Numbered from the stretch's first letter, positions 37,127-45,058 are shown. The stretch is 45,058 nt of DNA from an uncultured Sulfurimonas sp. (GCA_937900945.1 CALCGG010000099.1:1-45058); one strand, 5' to 3'. Numbers and translations are program-made. The notes: generated by a model from the letters alone, not told the origin.

Positions 37127-38518
37127 TTGAAGACTCGTATAGAAAAAGACACAATGGGTGAAATAAATGTTCCGATAGATGCGTATTGGGCTGCTCAAAC
37201 TCAGCGTTCTATTGAAAACTTTAGAATTGGTCAAGAGACTATGCCGTATGAAATCACTCGTGCATTCTCATATTTAAAAAAAGCCGTAGCTTTAGTAAAT
37301 ATGGATCTTGGAAAATTAGATGCTAGAAAAGCTGAAGCAATAGCTCAAGCAGCCGATGATATGTTAGCAGGAAAACTCGATGGACAGTATCCACTTGTTG
37401 TATGGCAGACAGGTTCAGGCACACAATCAAATATGAACAATAACGAAGTACTTGCAAATCGTGCTACTGAAATTTTAGGCGGTGATTTTAGAGTTGAAAA
37501 GTTGATTCATCCAAATGATGATGTTAATAAATCCCAAAGTTCAAATGATACTTACCCGACTGCTTTACATGTAGCGGCCGTTATAGCTGTTGAAGAATCT
37601 TTGTTGCCTGCTATTGCAAAATTAAGAGATACTCTTCAAGCTAAAAGTGAAGCATTCAATCATATAGTAAAAATCGGTCGTACCCATCTTCAAGATGCTA
37701 CTCCAATCACGCTTGGTCAAGAGATTAGCGGTTGGGTAGAGATGCTTAACAAATCTGAAAAAATGGCTAAGACTTCATTAGAAGCAGTTCGTGAACTAGC
37801 TCTTGGAGGTACAGCAGTTGGAACTGGGCTTAATGCTCATCCGGAATTGGGTGAAAGAGTTGCTAAAAAATTATCAGAACTTACAGGTCATGATTTCATT
37901 ACAGCTCCAAATAAATTTCATGCTCTAACTTCTCATGATGCATTAGTATTCGCACATGGTGCTCTTAAAGCACTTGCTGCTGACATGATGAAAATAGCAA
38001 ATGATGTTAGATGGCTTGCATCGGGCCCTCGTTGCGGTTTGGGTGAAATAACTATTCCTGAAAATGAGCCGGGTTCATCTATCATGCCAGGAAAAGTAAA
38101 TCCTACTCAAAGCGAAGCAGTTACTATGGTGGCTTGTCAAGTTATGGGGAATGATGCGACTATCGGTTTTGCGGCTTCACAAGGAAACTTTGAACTCAAT
38201 GTATTTAAACCGGTAATTGCGTATAACTTTTTACAATCAGTTCGACTGCTCAGTGATTCTATTGTTTCATTTAATGATCATGCAGCTGTTGGCATTATGC
38301 CTGTACATGCAAGAATCGATCACTTTTTACATGATTCATTAATGTTGGTTACTGCACTTAACCCATATATTGGTTACGAAAATGCGGCAAAAATTGCAAA
38401 AACTGCTCATAAGAACAACTCTACACTTAAAGCGACATCTATCGAACTTGGTCTTTTAACTGCAGAACAATTTGATGAATATGTTAAACCAGAAGAGATG
38501 ATTGCGCCTAAGGCGTAG
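37127..38518 (+). CDS. fumC: class II fumarate hydratase
   Basis: This enzyme interconverts malate and fumarate without an iron-sulfur cluster. The 463-aa protein has the fumarase/aspartase signature [10 protein letters not shown] (about 316-325), with the catalytic serine in the SS pair, and the family's [14 protein letters not shown] and [16 protein letters not shown] blocks. TTG 37127 is the best start: it lies 7 nt after GGGGAGA and immediately follows mdh. A longer frame from 37112 would overlap mdh and includes the ribosome site. Aspartase is less likely, given the surrounding TCA genes. Confidence 0.94.
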   Translation: MKTRIEKDTMGEINVPIDAYWAAQTQRSIENFRIGQETMPYEITRAFSYLKKAVALVNMDLGKLDARKAEAIAQAADDMLAGKLDGQYPLVVWQTGSGTQSNMNNNEVLANRATEILGGDFRVEKLIHPNDDVNKSQSSNDTYPTALHVAAVIAVEESLLPAIAKLRDTLQAKSEAFNHIVKIGRTHLQDATPITLGQEISGWVEMLNKSEKMAKTSLEAVRELALGGTAVGTGLNAHPELGERVAKKLSELTGHDFITAPNKFHALTSHDALVFAHGALKALAADMMKIANDVRWLASGPRCGLGEITIPENEPGSSIMPGKVNPTQSEAVTMVACQVMGNDATIGFAASQGNFELNVFKPVIAYNFLQSVRLLSDSIVSFNDHAAVGIMPVHARIDHFLHDSLMLVTALNPYIGYENAAKIAKTAHKNNSTLKATSIELGLLTAEQFDEYVKPEEMIAPKA

Positions 38519-38547
38519 TCATTTCCATTTTAAAACAAGGAGAATAA

Positions 38548-39720
38548 ATGAATATACATGAATATCAGGCAAAACAGATTTTCGCTAAGTATGGTGTTCC
38601 AACACCAAAAGGTATAATGGTTGAAAGTGTACAAGATGCAGTTAGGGCTGCAGAAGAGTTAGGTGGTCCGGTTTGGGTTGTTAAAGCTCAAATACATGCT
38701 GGTGGTCGTGGTCTTGGTGGTGGTGTTAAACTTGCTAAAAGTCTTGAAGAAGTAGAAAAATTAGCTAATGAGATTCTTGGTATGACTTTGGTTACTCACC
38801 AGACAACCGCTGAAGGTAAATTGGTTCAAAAACTTTATATCGAAGACGGAGCAGACATTAAAGCAGAGTTCTATCTTTCTGTTGTTTTAGATAGAAAATT
38901 AGAAATGCCTTTAATAATGGCTTCTACTGAGGGTGGTATGAACATTGAAGATGTTGCGGAAAATACTCCTGAAAAAATAATTACAATACCGGTAGATCCA
39001 GCTATTGGTTTTCAAGGTTTTCACGGTCGCCAATTAGCGTTTGGTCTAGGTCTTACTGATCCGGCTGAGCAAAAAAATATGATCTCATTTGCACAAAAAC
39101 TTTTTAAACTTTATATGGAAAACGATGCAGAGATGATAGAAATCAATCCACTTGTTAAAACAGGTAAGGGCGATTTTATTGCACTTGATGGAAAAATGGG
39201 ATTTGATAATTCTGCCCTAGGACGTCATCCAGAAATCGCTGCAATGAGAGACTTGACAGAAGAAGATGCTGATGAAGTAGAAGCTGCTAAATATGGTCTT
39301 TCTTATGTTGCTCTTGATGGTGAGATTGGTTGTATGGTAAATGGTGCCGGTCTTGCTATGGGTACTATGGATACAATTAACTATATGGGCGGAACTCCAG
39401 CTAACTTTTTAGATGTTGGTGGTTCTGCTAATGCTGAAACTGTTGCAAAAGGTTTTGAAATTATTCTTAAAAACCCTAAAGTAAAAGCAATTTTCGTAAA
39501 TATTTTTGGTGGTATTGTTCGTTGTGACCGTATTGCCAACGGTATTATTGAAGCTACTAAGATTACAGACGTTAATGTTCCTGTAATTGTTCGTCTTGAT
39601 GGAACTAATGCGCCAGAGGCTGCAGAGATTCTTAAAGGTGCAAATATACCTAACTTAATTGTTGGTAATGATTTAGGTGACGGTGCTGCTAAGGCTGTTG
39701 CTGCTGCGAAAGGAAACTAA
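38548..39720 (+). CDS. sucC: succinyl-CoA synthetase beta subunit
   Basis: This is the ADP-forming nucleotide-binding subunit of succinyl-CoA synthetase. The 390-aa protein has the ATP-grasp opening MNIHEYQAKQIFAKYGVPTP, KAQIHAGGRGLGGGVK and the C-terminal FVNIFGGIVRCDRIANGI. In autotrophic use it activates succinate to succinyl-CoA for carboxylation by Oor. It has a strong ribosome site (AAGGAGA) and lies 3 nt before sucD. Confidence 0.97.
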   Translation: MNIHEYQAKQIFAKYGVPTPKGIMVESVQDAVRAAEELGGPVWVVKAQIHAGGRGLGGGVKLAKSLEEVEKLANEILGMTLVTHQTTAEGKLVQKLYIEDGADIKAEFYLSVVLDRKLEMPLIMASTEGGMNIEDVAENTPEKIITIPVDPAIGFQGFHGRQLAFGLGLTDPAEQKNMISFAQKLFKLYMENDAEMIEINPLVKTGKGDFIALDGKMGFDNSALGRHPEIAAMRDLTEEDADEVEAAKYGLSYVALDGEIGCMVNGAGLAMGTMDTINYMGGTPANFLDVGGSANAETVAKGFEIILKNPKVKAIFVNIFGGIVRCDRIANGIIEATKITDVNVPVIVRLDGTNAPEAAEILKGANIPNLIVGNDLGDGAAKAVAAAKGN

Positions 39721-39723
39721 TAA

Positions 39724-40599
39724 ATGTCAATTTTAGTAAATAAAGATACAAAAGTAATCGTTCAAGGTTTTACAGGAAAAGAGGGTTCTTTCCATGCTGA
39801 ACAATGTTTAGCATATGGTACGAAAATCGTTGGCGGTGTTACACCAAATAAAGGTGGACAAGAGCATTTAGGCCAACCCGTATTCAACACAGTTGCAGAT
39901 GCTGTAAAAACTACTGGCGCTACAGTTTCTATGATTTTTGTTCCACCTGCATTTGTAGGTGACGCTGTAATGGAAGCTGCTGAAGCTGGGATTGAGCTTG
40001 CAGTAATTATTACTGAAGGTGCTCCGGTTAAAGATATGCAAGCTGCTAAAGCTCATGCTACTAAGCATGGTATGATGACAATCGGGCCAAACTGTCCAGG
40101 TATTATCACTGCAGAAGAATGTAAAATCGGAATTATGCCAGGTATGATTTTCAAAAAAGGTAATATTGGACTTATATCAAAATCTGGTACATTAACATAC
40201 GAAGGTGCAAACCAAGTTGTTAAAGAAGGTTTTGGTATTTCAACGGCTGTAGGTATCGGAGGGGATCCAATCATTGGTCTTTCTTATAATCAACTATTGC
40301 CAATGTTTGAAGCTGATCCAGACACTCATGCAATCGTAATGATTGGTGAAATTGGCGGAGATTTAGAAATTCAGGCTGCAAAATTAATTAAAGAACAAAT
40401 CACAAAACCGGTTGTTGCTTTTATTGCAGGTCAAACTGCACCTAAAGGTAAAACTATGGGTCATGCCGGAGCAATCGTTTCTGGAAGTGCCGGAACAGCA
40501 AAAGAAAAAATGGACGCACTCAAAGCTGCCGGCGTAACAGTTGTTGTTTCTCCAGCGGAAATAGGTAAGGCTGTAGCTAAGCTCTTAGGCAAAAAATAG
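39724..40599 (+). CDS. sucD: succinyl-CoA synthetase alpha subunit
   Basis: This CoA-binding subunit carries the phosphohistidine, H247 in [17 protein letters not shown]. Its N-terminal Rossmann part has [15 protein letters not shown], and [20 protein letters not shown] is the family block. The 291-aa length is normal. Its stop is 3 nt before the small HMA-domain gene, and it is part of the continuous mdh-to-oorC run. Confidence 0.97.
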   Translation: MSILVNKDTKVIVQGFTGKEGSFHAEQCLAYGTKIVGGVTPNKGGQEHLGQPVFNTVADAVKTTGATVSMIFVPPAFVGDAVMEAAEAGIELAVIITEGAPVKDMQAAKAHATKHGMMTIGPNCPGIITAEECKIGIMPGMIFKKGNIGLISKSGTLTYEGANQVVKEGFGISTAVGIGGDPIIGLSYNQLLPMFEADPDTHAIVMIGEIGGDLEIQAAKLIKEQITKPVVAFIAGQTAPKGKTMGHAGAIVSGSAGTAKEKMDALKAAGVTVVVSPAEIGKAVAKLLGKK

Positions 40600-40602
40600 G
40601 TA

Positions 40603-40893
40603 ATGCTAAAAACAGTAGAGGTCAACAATGTACGATGTGAAGGTTGTGCAAATACAATAATAAAAACTCTTAAAAGCGAGGGTTTTAAAGATATTGAGGT
40701 TGACCTCTCGTGCGAGCCTCGTACGGTAACAGTAAATGTTAAAGATGAGGCGTCATCAGCACAACTTAGAGCTACTTTAAGGAAATTAGGCTATCCTTTT
40801 TGTGATGAAGAGATTAAGTTTAGTGAATCAGCTAAACTAAAAGCAAAAAGCTTTGTCTCTTGTTCCGTCGGGAAATTTAGTATTCAAAAATGA
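40603..40893 (+). CDS. small heavy-metal-associated (HMA) domain protein
   Basis: The first 65 residues of this 96-aa protein form a ferredoxin-like HMA domain with the metal-binding motif RCEGC (C12, C15), as in copper chaperones and CopZ-like proteins. The usual Met before the first Cys is replaced by Arg (VRCEGC). A lysine-rich 25-residue tail follows, with three more cysteines in the protein (about positions 37, 68, 87). It sits 3 nt after sucD and before oorD, in an operon of TCA enzymes, which is an unexpected place for a copper chaperone. No metal or partner can be deduced. Confidence 0.82.
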   Translation: MLKTVEVNNVRCEGCANTIIKTLKSEGFKDIEVDLSCEPRTVTVNVKDEASSAQLRATLRKLGYPFCDEEIKFSESAKLKAKSFVSCSVGKFSIQK

Positions 40894-40913
40894 TACAAAG
40901 TAAAATTTGTATC
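40892..40913 (+). other. hairpin between the HMA gene and oorD
   Basis: An 8-bp stem, GATACAAA / TTTGTATC, with the loop GTAAAA begins within the HMA stop codon (TGA) and ends 8 nt before the oorD ribosome site (AGGAGA). It is too AU-rich and lacks a T-run to be a convincing terminator. It could be a processing or stability element. Confidence 0.4.
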
Positions 40914-40932
40914 TTAATAATTAGGAGAATAA

Positions 40933-41283
40933 ATGGGAACTTTTAAAACGGAAAACCCAGGTAATGCACCTGTTTGGGTAAATACAGACAATTGTAAGGC
41001 ATGTGATATTTGTGTGTCAGTATGTCCTTCTGGTGTGCTTGGAATGAGGTATGAAAAAACTTCTACACTTGGTGCAATGATTTCTATTGATCATCCAGAA
41101 GCTTGTATAGGGTGTAATGAGTGTGAACTTTCATGTCCAGATTTTGCTATATATGTAGCAGATCCAAAAGAATATAAAGCAGCTGGGTTTAGCTTTGCTA
41201 AATTAACTGATGATGCTAAAGCTCGCCAAATGTTAGTAGTAGAAAATAACTATATGTCACTAGATGTACAAGGAGTTAAATAA
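40933..41283 (+). CDS. oorD: 2-oxoglutarate:ferredoxin oxidoreductase delta subunit (2x[4Fe-4S])
   Basis: This 116-aa ferredoxin-like subunit passes electrons between external ferredoxin and the catalytic Oor subunits. It has two full cluster motifs: C21, C24, C27, C31 (CKACDICVSVC) and C58, C61, C64, C68 (CIGCNECELSC). The last base of its TAA is the first base of the oorA ATG. The DABC gene order is the one known from Helicobacter and Campylobacter. The start follows AGGAGA. Confidence 0.95.
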   Translation: MGTFKTENPGNAPVWVNTDNCKACDICVSVCPSGVLGMRYEKTSTLGAMISIDHPEACIGCNECELSCPDFAIYVADPKEYKAAGFSFAKLTDDAKARQMLVVENNYMSLDVQGVK

Positions 41284-42437
41284 TGTCGGATTTAAGAGAA
41301 GTTGTATCAAGTGGTAATCATCTAGCAGCATTAGCAGGCGCAGATGCAGGATGTAAGTTTATGGGCGGTTATCCAATTACGCCATCATCAGAAGTTATTG
41401 AGCAAATGTCTGACCTTTTACCAGCGCGTGGCGGTGTTACTATTCAGATGGAAGATGAAATTGCTGCGGTAGCTGCTGCTATTGGCGCTGGCATGGCTGG
41501 TCATAGAACAATGACAGCGACTTCAGGTCCTGGTATTTCACTTAAAGCAGAAAACCTTGGTCTTGCACAAATGACTGAAGTTCCATTGGTTGTTGTGAAT
41601 GTTATGCGTGGTGGTCCTTCGACTGGTCTTCCTACTCGTGTTTCTCAAGGTGATGTTCGTCAAGCAAAAAATCCATCACATGGTGATTACCGTTCTATTA
41701 CATTATGTGCAGGTAATCTTGCTGAGTGTTATACAGAAACAGTACGTGCATTTAATTTGGCTGACCGTTTTATGCAACCTGTATTTGTTTTACTTGATGA
41801 GACAATTGGGCATATGCACGGTAAAGCAATCATACCAACAGAAGAAGCAGTTCAAGCTGGTATCGTTCCACGTAAACAATTTGATGGTGCTCCTGAAGAT
41901 TATCATCCTTATGAATGTGAACCAGATCAGCCTGCAGTACTTAATAAAATGTTTACAGGATATCGTTATCACTTCACAGGTCTTCACCATGATAAAAATG
42001 GTTTCCCAACAGAAGAGATTGAAACTTGCCGTAAACTTATCCAGCGTCTTGAAGATAAGGTTATGTTGCACACTGATGAACTTGAATCAAATGAAGAGTT
42101 TATGTTAGATGACATGACTGGTGCCGAGGGTGAAGTTCTTATTATCGCTTATGGTTCAGTTTCTCTTTCTGCAAAAGAAGCTATCCGTCATTTACGTGCT
42201 GCCGGTATAAAAGCAGGTTTGTTCCGTCCTATTACTTTATGGCCATCTCCAGCTGATAGTATAAAAAAATATACTGATATGATTAAAAATGTTCTTTGTG
42301 TTGAGCTAAACATTAGACAATACACAGAAGAAGTTGAGCGTGTATCTAGTAGACTTGATATTGAAGGTCTATACAAGGTAAATGGTCGTCCAATATCTCC
42401 ATATGAGATTGTAAATAAAGTTAAAGAGGTATTCTAA
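41283..42437 (+). CDS. oorA: 2-oxoglutarate:ferredoxin oxidoreductase alpha subunit
   Basis: This 384-aa subunit provides the pyrimidine-binding half of the ThDP site (about 1-180; GGYPITPSSEVIEQM, EDEIAAVAAAIGAGMAGHR, TSGPGISLKAE) and a C-terminal transketolase-like domain (about 270-380). With OorB it interconverts 2-oxoglutarate and succinyl-CoA plus CO2 using reduced ferredoxin, a carboxylation in the reductive TCA cycle. Its one-base overlap with oorD and 1-nt gap to oorB indicate a coupled operon. Confidence 0.96.
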   Translation: MSDLREVVSSGNHLAALAGADAGCKFMGGYPITPSSEVIEQMSDLLPARGGVTIQMEDEIAAVAAAIGAGMAGHRTMTATSGPGISLKAENLGLAQMTEVPLVVVNVMRGGPSTGLPTRVSQGDVRQAKNPSHGDYRSITLCAGNLAECYTETVRAFNLADRFMQPVFVLLDETIGHMHGKAIIPTEEAVQAGIVPRKQFDGAPEDYHPYECEPDQPAVLNKMFTGYRYHFTGLHHDKNGFPTEEIETCRKLIQRLEDKVMLHTDELESNEEFMLDDMTGAEGEVLIIAYGSVSLSAKEAIRHLRAAGIKAGLFRPITLWPSPADSIKKYTDMIKNVLCVELNIRQYTEEVERVSSRLDIEGLYKVNGRPISPYEIVNKVKEVF

Positions 42438-42438
42438 C

Positions 42439-43296
42439 ATGGCATTTAATTATGATAAATATTTAAGATTAGAAAAAATGCCAACACTTTGGTGTTGGGG
42501 TTGTGGTGATGGAGTTATTCTTAAAGCTTTTGTAAGAGCTGTTGAAAAAATGGGTCTCAATCAAGATGATGTTTGTGTTGTTTCAGGAATTGGATGTTCT
42601 GGAAGATTTTCTTCTTATGTAGATTTCAATACTGTTCATACGACTCATGGTCGTACGGTTGCATTTGCTACAGGAATCAAGTTAATGCACCCAGACAAAC
42701 ATGTAATATGTGTTGCTGGTGATGGTGATGCTCTCGCAATTGGTGGTAATCATACTATTCATGGTGCTCGTAGAAATATTGATATAACTTTAATCATTAT
42801 TAACAACTTCATTTATGGCTTAACGAACTCACAAACATCTCCAACTACACCACAGGGTATGTGGACAGTTACACAAAAAGCGGGTAATATTGACCCTACT
42901 TTTGATGCTTGTGCTTTAGGTATTGCAGCAGGTGCTTCTTTTGTTGGAAGAGAATCGATGCTCGATCCTAAAAAACTTGAGAAGATACTTATTAAAGCTA
43001 TGGAGCATAGAGGTTTTTCATTTTTAGATATTTTATCTAACTGTCATATCAATCTTGGTAGAAAAAATAAGATGGTTTCGGCGATGGAAAACCTTAGTTG
43101 GATTGATAGTATTACTACGCCTAAGAAAAAGTATGATACTCTAACCGAAGCAGAACAATTAAATATATTCCCAACAGGTATTTTAAAGCAAGATACAGAA
43201 GTTAGAGAGTACTGTGATATGTATAAAGACATTCAAGATGTACAGCAGAAGAAACGTGCAATAATTACACAAGACGATTTTGCTAAAAAAATATAA
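42439..43296 (+). CDS. oorB: 2-oxoglutarate:ferredoxin oxidoreductase beta subunit
   Basis: This 285-aa subunit carries the ThDP diphosphate site, GDGDALAIGGNH to NNFIYGLT, and a [4Fe-4S] cluster. Likely ligands are C19 and C22 (WCWGCGDG), the cysteine in GIGCSGRFSSY and a later one in NCHINLGR. It uses 2-oxoglutarate rather than pyruvate by context with sucCD and icd; the sequence alone does not settle the substrate. Confidence 0.96.
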   Translation: MAFNYDKYLRLEKMPTLWCWGCGDGVILKAFVRAVEKMGLNQDDVCVVSGIGCSGRFSSYVDFNTVHTTHGRTVAFATGIKLMHPDKHVICVAGDGDALAIGGNHTIHGARRNIDITLIIINNFIYGLTNSQTSPTTPQGMWTVTQKAGNIDPTFDACALGIAAGASFVGRESMLDPKKLEKILIKAMEHRGFSFLDILSNCHINLGRKNKMVSAMENLSWIDSITTPKKKYDTLTEAEQLNIFPTGILKQDTEVREYCDMYKDIQDVQQKKRAIITQDDFAKKI

Positions 43297-43305
43297 GGAA
43301 AACAT

Positions 43306-43866
43306 ATGAGTACTAAAACATTAATGAGATTTACAGGTGTTGGTGGACAAGGTGTTCTTCTTGCCGGTGAGATTTTTGCAGCAGCAAAAATTAAAACTGG
43401 TGGTCATGGATTAAAAACAGCAACATATACATCGCAAGTTCGTGGTGGACCAACAGTTGTTGATATTCAACTAGATGATGAAGAAATTTATTATCCATAT
43501 GCAAATGACGGTGAGATTGGTTTTATGCTTTCTGTTGCAAATGTAAGTTACAACTCTTTTAAAGATGGTGTTCAAAAGGGTGGGACTATTGTTGTTGATC
43601 CAAACTTAGTTCATCCAACTGATGAAGATAGAAAAATGTGGAATATACATGAGATTCCAATTATTACTATTGCAAAAGAAGAGGTTGGTAATGTAATTAC
43701 TCAATCTGTTGTTGCGCTTGCTATTGCAAATACTATGATGAATGCTATTGACAAAGAAACTCTTGTTGCTACAATGCTTTCAAAAGTACCTGCTAAAGTT
43801 CATGCTGCAAATATAAAAGCTTATGATCTTGGCGAAAAATACGCTAGAGAGGCTATGGCTAAATAG
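43306..43866 (+). CDS. oorC: 2-oxoglutarate:ferredoxin oxidoreductase gamma subunit
   Basis: This 186-aa subunit (POR/KOR gamma domain) begins with RFTGVGGQGVLLAGEIFA and contains TYTSQVRGGPTVVDIQL, both typical of the family. In related enzymes it forms the CoA-facing side of the complex. It is the last gene of the block. It has a strong ribosome site (AAGGA), and a terminator follows within 10 nt of the stop. Confidence 0.96.
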   Translation: MSTKTLMRFTGVGGQGVLLAGEIFAAAKIKTGGHGLKTATYTSQVRGGPTVVDIQLDDEEIYYPYANDGEIGFMLSVANVSYNSFKDGVQKGGTIVVDPNLVHPTDEDRKMWNIHEIPIITIAKEEVGNVITQSVVALAIANTMMNAIDKETLVATMLSKVPAKVHAANIKAYDLGEKYAREAMAK

Positions 43867-43875
43867 TTTTACATT

Positions 43876-43910
43876 AAAGGGCAGCCCATTACAGGGTTGT
43901 CCTTTTTTTT
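43876..43910 (+). terminator. Rho-independent terminator of the oor operon
   Basis: AGGGCAGCCC and GGGTTGTCCT pair fully on the plus-strand RNA, with two G-U pairs, around the loop ATTACA. Eight T follow. The stem extends by AA/TT into the T-run. Confidence 0.92.
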
Positions 43911-43926
43911 AATCCCCAACTTAATA

Positions 43927-44553
43927 TTAAATAATATCCAACTTAATACTTTCCCAAAAAAAATCCACATGTTTTTCAAACTGAGTTGCTAAACTATTTG
44001 TAGATAATGAATCAAATCTTAACAAAGTGACCTGAAGTCTTAAGTAGAATAGGGTGGATAAAAACTCATAAGAGATTGTCATAGGATCTGCATAACGAAT
44101 AAGACTATTTTGCATCATTATGAAAAATCCCTCAGACAATATTTTTATATTTTTATCATGAAAATCGGTCATAAACTGTTCCCTAAGCTCTTTATTTTGC
44201 AACAGTTCAATCAAGAGTAATCTAAACATACTTTCATTATTCTTATCAAAAGTAAGAAGCTTATACTGCATTACATACTTATGTAAAAAAGGTTTCCCGC
44301 GAAGAGCTAACTCTTTTATTTCCTCCTCTTTAAAAGAGAAGGGTGATGAAAATATATCTTTTGCTATGAGTAAAAATATTTCTTCTTTACTTTTGTAATG
44401 ATTATAAATTGCGCTCTCTCTTATTCCAACACTTGAAGCTATTTTCCTTACACTTGTAGCCTTATATCCATACTCTGTAAACAATAAAAATGAAGCTTTG
44501 AGTATTTTGTCTTTTGTTCCGGTGCCTTTCTTAAATATCGTAGTTTGCGGCAT
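43927..44553 (-). CDS. TetR-family transcriptional regulator
   Basis: This 208-aa protein has an N-terminal TetR helix-turn-helix (about 14-60; TKDKILKASFLLFTEYGYKATSVRKIASSVGI then IYNHYKSKEEIF, given here as two parts of one domain), with a variable helical ligand domain after it. ATG 44553 lies 7 nt after AAGGG and is preferred to the TTG two codons earlier. Upstream lie four palindromes (44577-44683), one of which (44609-44620) abuts a TATAAT for this gene, so self-repression is likely. The ligand is unknown. No efflux or metabolic target gene is next to it; the divergent neighbour is rnpB. Confidence 0.88.
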   Translation of the reverse strand: MPQTTIFKKGTGTKDKILKASFLLFTEYGYKATSVRKIASSVGIRESAIYNHYKSKEEIFLLIAKDIFSSPFSFKEEEIKELALRGKPFLHKYVMQYKLLTFDKNNESMFRLLLIELLQNKELREQFMTDFHDKNIKILSEGFFIMMQNSLIRYADPMTISYEFLSTLFYLRLQVTLLRFDSLSTNSLATQFEKHVDFFWESIKLDII

Positions 44554-44576
44554 AAACAACCCTTTTTATATTAAAT

Positions 44577-44683
44577 GAACACTTGTTAATGTATGTGCAA
44601 TTATATATGAACAAGTGTTAATTTAAACTTACAATAAGAGAACACTTGTTCATACTAAAATATTAAAATATGAACAAGTGTTC
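44577..44683. promoter_or_regulatory. array of four TetR-type operator palindromes
   Basis: The four sites are GAACACTTGTTA (44577-44588), GAACAAGTGTTA (44609-44620), GAACACTTGTTC (44640-44651) and GAACAAGTGTTC (44672-44683). The core is GAACA-NN-TGTTC, perfect in sites 3 and 4 and one base off in sites 1 and 2. Starts are 32, 31 and 32 bp apart, about three helical turns, so all sites face the same side of the DNA. The central dinucleotide alternates CT, AG, CT, AG, which means that the sites alternate in orientation. Confidence 0.75.
44600..44605 (-). promoter_or_regulatory. -10 box of the tetR-like gene
   Basis: A perfect TATAAT on the minus strand lies 47 nt before the ATG, between palindromes 1 and 2 and 4 nt from palindrome 2. 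A repressor at either site would block it. Confidence 0.55.
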
Positions 44684-44721
44684 TTGTTGAAAAAAGAAAC
44701 TAATTCAAAGGATATTTAGAG

Positions 44722-44727
44722 TAATAT
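44722..44727 (+). promoter_or_regulatory. -10 box of rnpB
   Basis: TAATAT lies 6 nt before 44733-44734, where the RNase P RNA P1 helix begins, so the start site prediction and the RNA structure agree. No -35 box is clear. Palindrome 4 ends 38 nt upstream, around position -50. Confidence 0.5.
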
Positions 44728-44732
44728 TCCGC

Positions 44733-45058
44733 AGGTACAACAGATAGTTACTTGAATTTTATAATCCAAGAGGAAAGTCCGATCTGCCGTAAGACAGTGT
44801 TCCATTTAACTAATGGCCGTAGTAATGCGAGGGAAAGTGCAACAGAAATTAGACTTCTATTGTTATGCAGTAGTAAAGGTGAAAAGGTGGTGTAAGAGAC
44901 CACCAGTCTTTATAGTAATATAGAGAGCTTGTAAACCCAACATGGCAGCAAGAAACAAACGGTTAGCGTCTTACATTGCTATTGTTTCGCTAGAGGTACT
45001 ATGTAAATAGTACAGTAGATTAATGCTATCAAAACAAAACTCGGCTTACGTTGTACCT
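44733..45058 (+). ncRNA. rnpB: RNase P RNA, bacterial type A-like
   Basis: This is the catalytic RNA of RNase P, which trims tRNA 5' leaders. The conserved GAGGAAAGTCC lies at 44770-44780. GTGCAACAGAAA follows at about 44837-44848, then a GGTGGT/ACCACC hairpin near 44886-44907, GTAAACCC near 44931 and CGGCTTACG at 45042-45050. The first nine bases, AGGTACAAC, pair perfectly with the last nine of the window, GTTGTACCT (P1). The gene therefore ends at, or a few bases beyond, the window edge. It is close to the usual length of about 330-400 nt. Confidence 0.95.

Noticed and set aside
41599-42108. 169-aa plus-strand open frame inside oorA
   Set aside because: It lies wholly within oorA in another frame, has no ribosome site, and its Leu/Val/Ile-rich, low-complexity product is typical of a shadow frame.

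Overview
The window reads as chromosomal DNA of a free-living, AT-rich Campylobacterota (Epsilonproteobacteria) chemolithoautotroph, most likely Sulfurimonas or a close relative. The case rests on several things seen together: a reverse-TCA gene set (monomeric isocitrate dehydrogenase, malate dehydrogenase, fumarase, succinyl-CoA synthetase, 2-oxoglutarate:ferredoxin oxidoreductase, AcnB); gene neighbourhoods that I recall from Helicobacter and Campylobacter (flgA-ubiX-coaD-tmk; lolA/secA/lolC-like; ilvB-ilvH-lpxD; AsmA-like/mltG/oorDABC); a sigma-54 promoter on flgL; and frequent TTG starts. No insertion sequence, prophage or CRISPR array is visible.

Layout. 1-510: a minus-strand tRNA cluster (fMet-Gln-fMet) behind a near-consensus sigma-70 promoter. 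676-9015 (+): ribBA-like gene, CoA-binding protein, ilvA, a WD40-type protein, ilvB, ilvH, lpxD and a 67-aa protein, closed by a strong hairpin. 9061-16644 (-): aspartate aminotransferase, cysE, speA, hisS, then the tightly overlapping tmk-coaD-ubiX-flgA group. 16706-16789 (-): tRNA-Leu. 16935-24890 (+): flgL, ftsK, a DUF3820-like protein and acnB, with a terminator. 24952-25467 (-): lolA. 25468-25930: a long gene-free stretch holding an elaborate nested inverted-repeat structure. 25931-29703 (+): secA and a lolC-like permease. 29705-32848 (-): a large AsmA/YhdP-like protein whose start overlaps the start of divergent mltG (32778-33722, +). 33844-43866 (+): icd, mdh, fumC, sucC, sucD, a small HMA-domain protein, oorD, oorA, oorB and oorC, closed by a terminator. 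43927-44553 (-): a TetR regulator. 44577-44683: four evenly spaced palindromes. 44733-45058 (+): RNase P RNA.

How the genes work together. The 33.8-43.9 kb block encodes consecutive steps from isocitrate to malate, in the order in which the carbon moves. With ferredoxin-dependent OorDABC these run in the reductive direction in autotrophic relatives; acnB is 9 kb away. ilvA, ilvB and ilvH supply branched-chain amino acids. lolA, the lolC-like gene, lpxD and the AsmA-like gene serve the outer membrane; secA, mltG and ftsK serve secretion, peptidoglycan processing and chromosome segregation; flgA and flgL serve the flagellum.

The most interesting non-coding signals are (1) the 270-nt secA-upstream element, whose 33-bp outer stem pairs completely only as a plus-strand RNA because all three DNA mismatches become G-U pairs, and (2) four palindromes with 31-32 bp periodicity between the TetR gene and rnpB. 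Both were found by reading the sequence only and have not been tested computationally.
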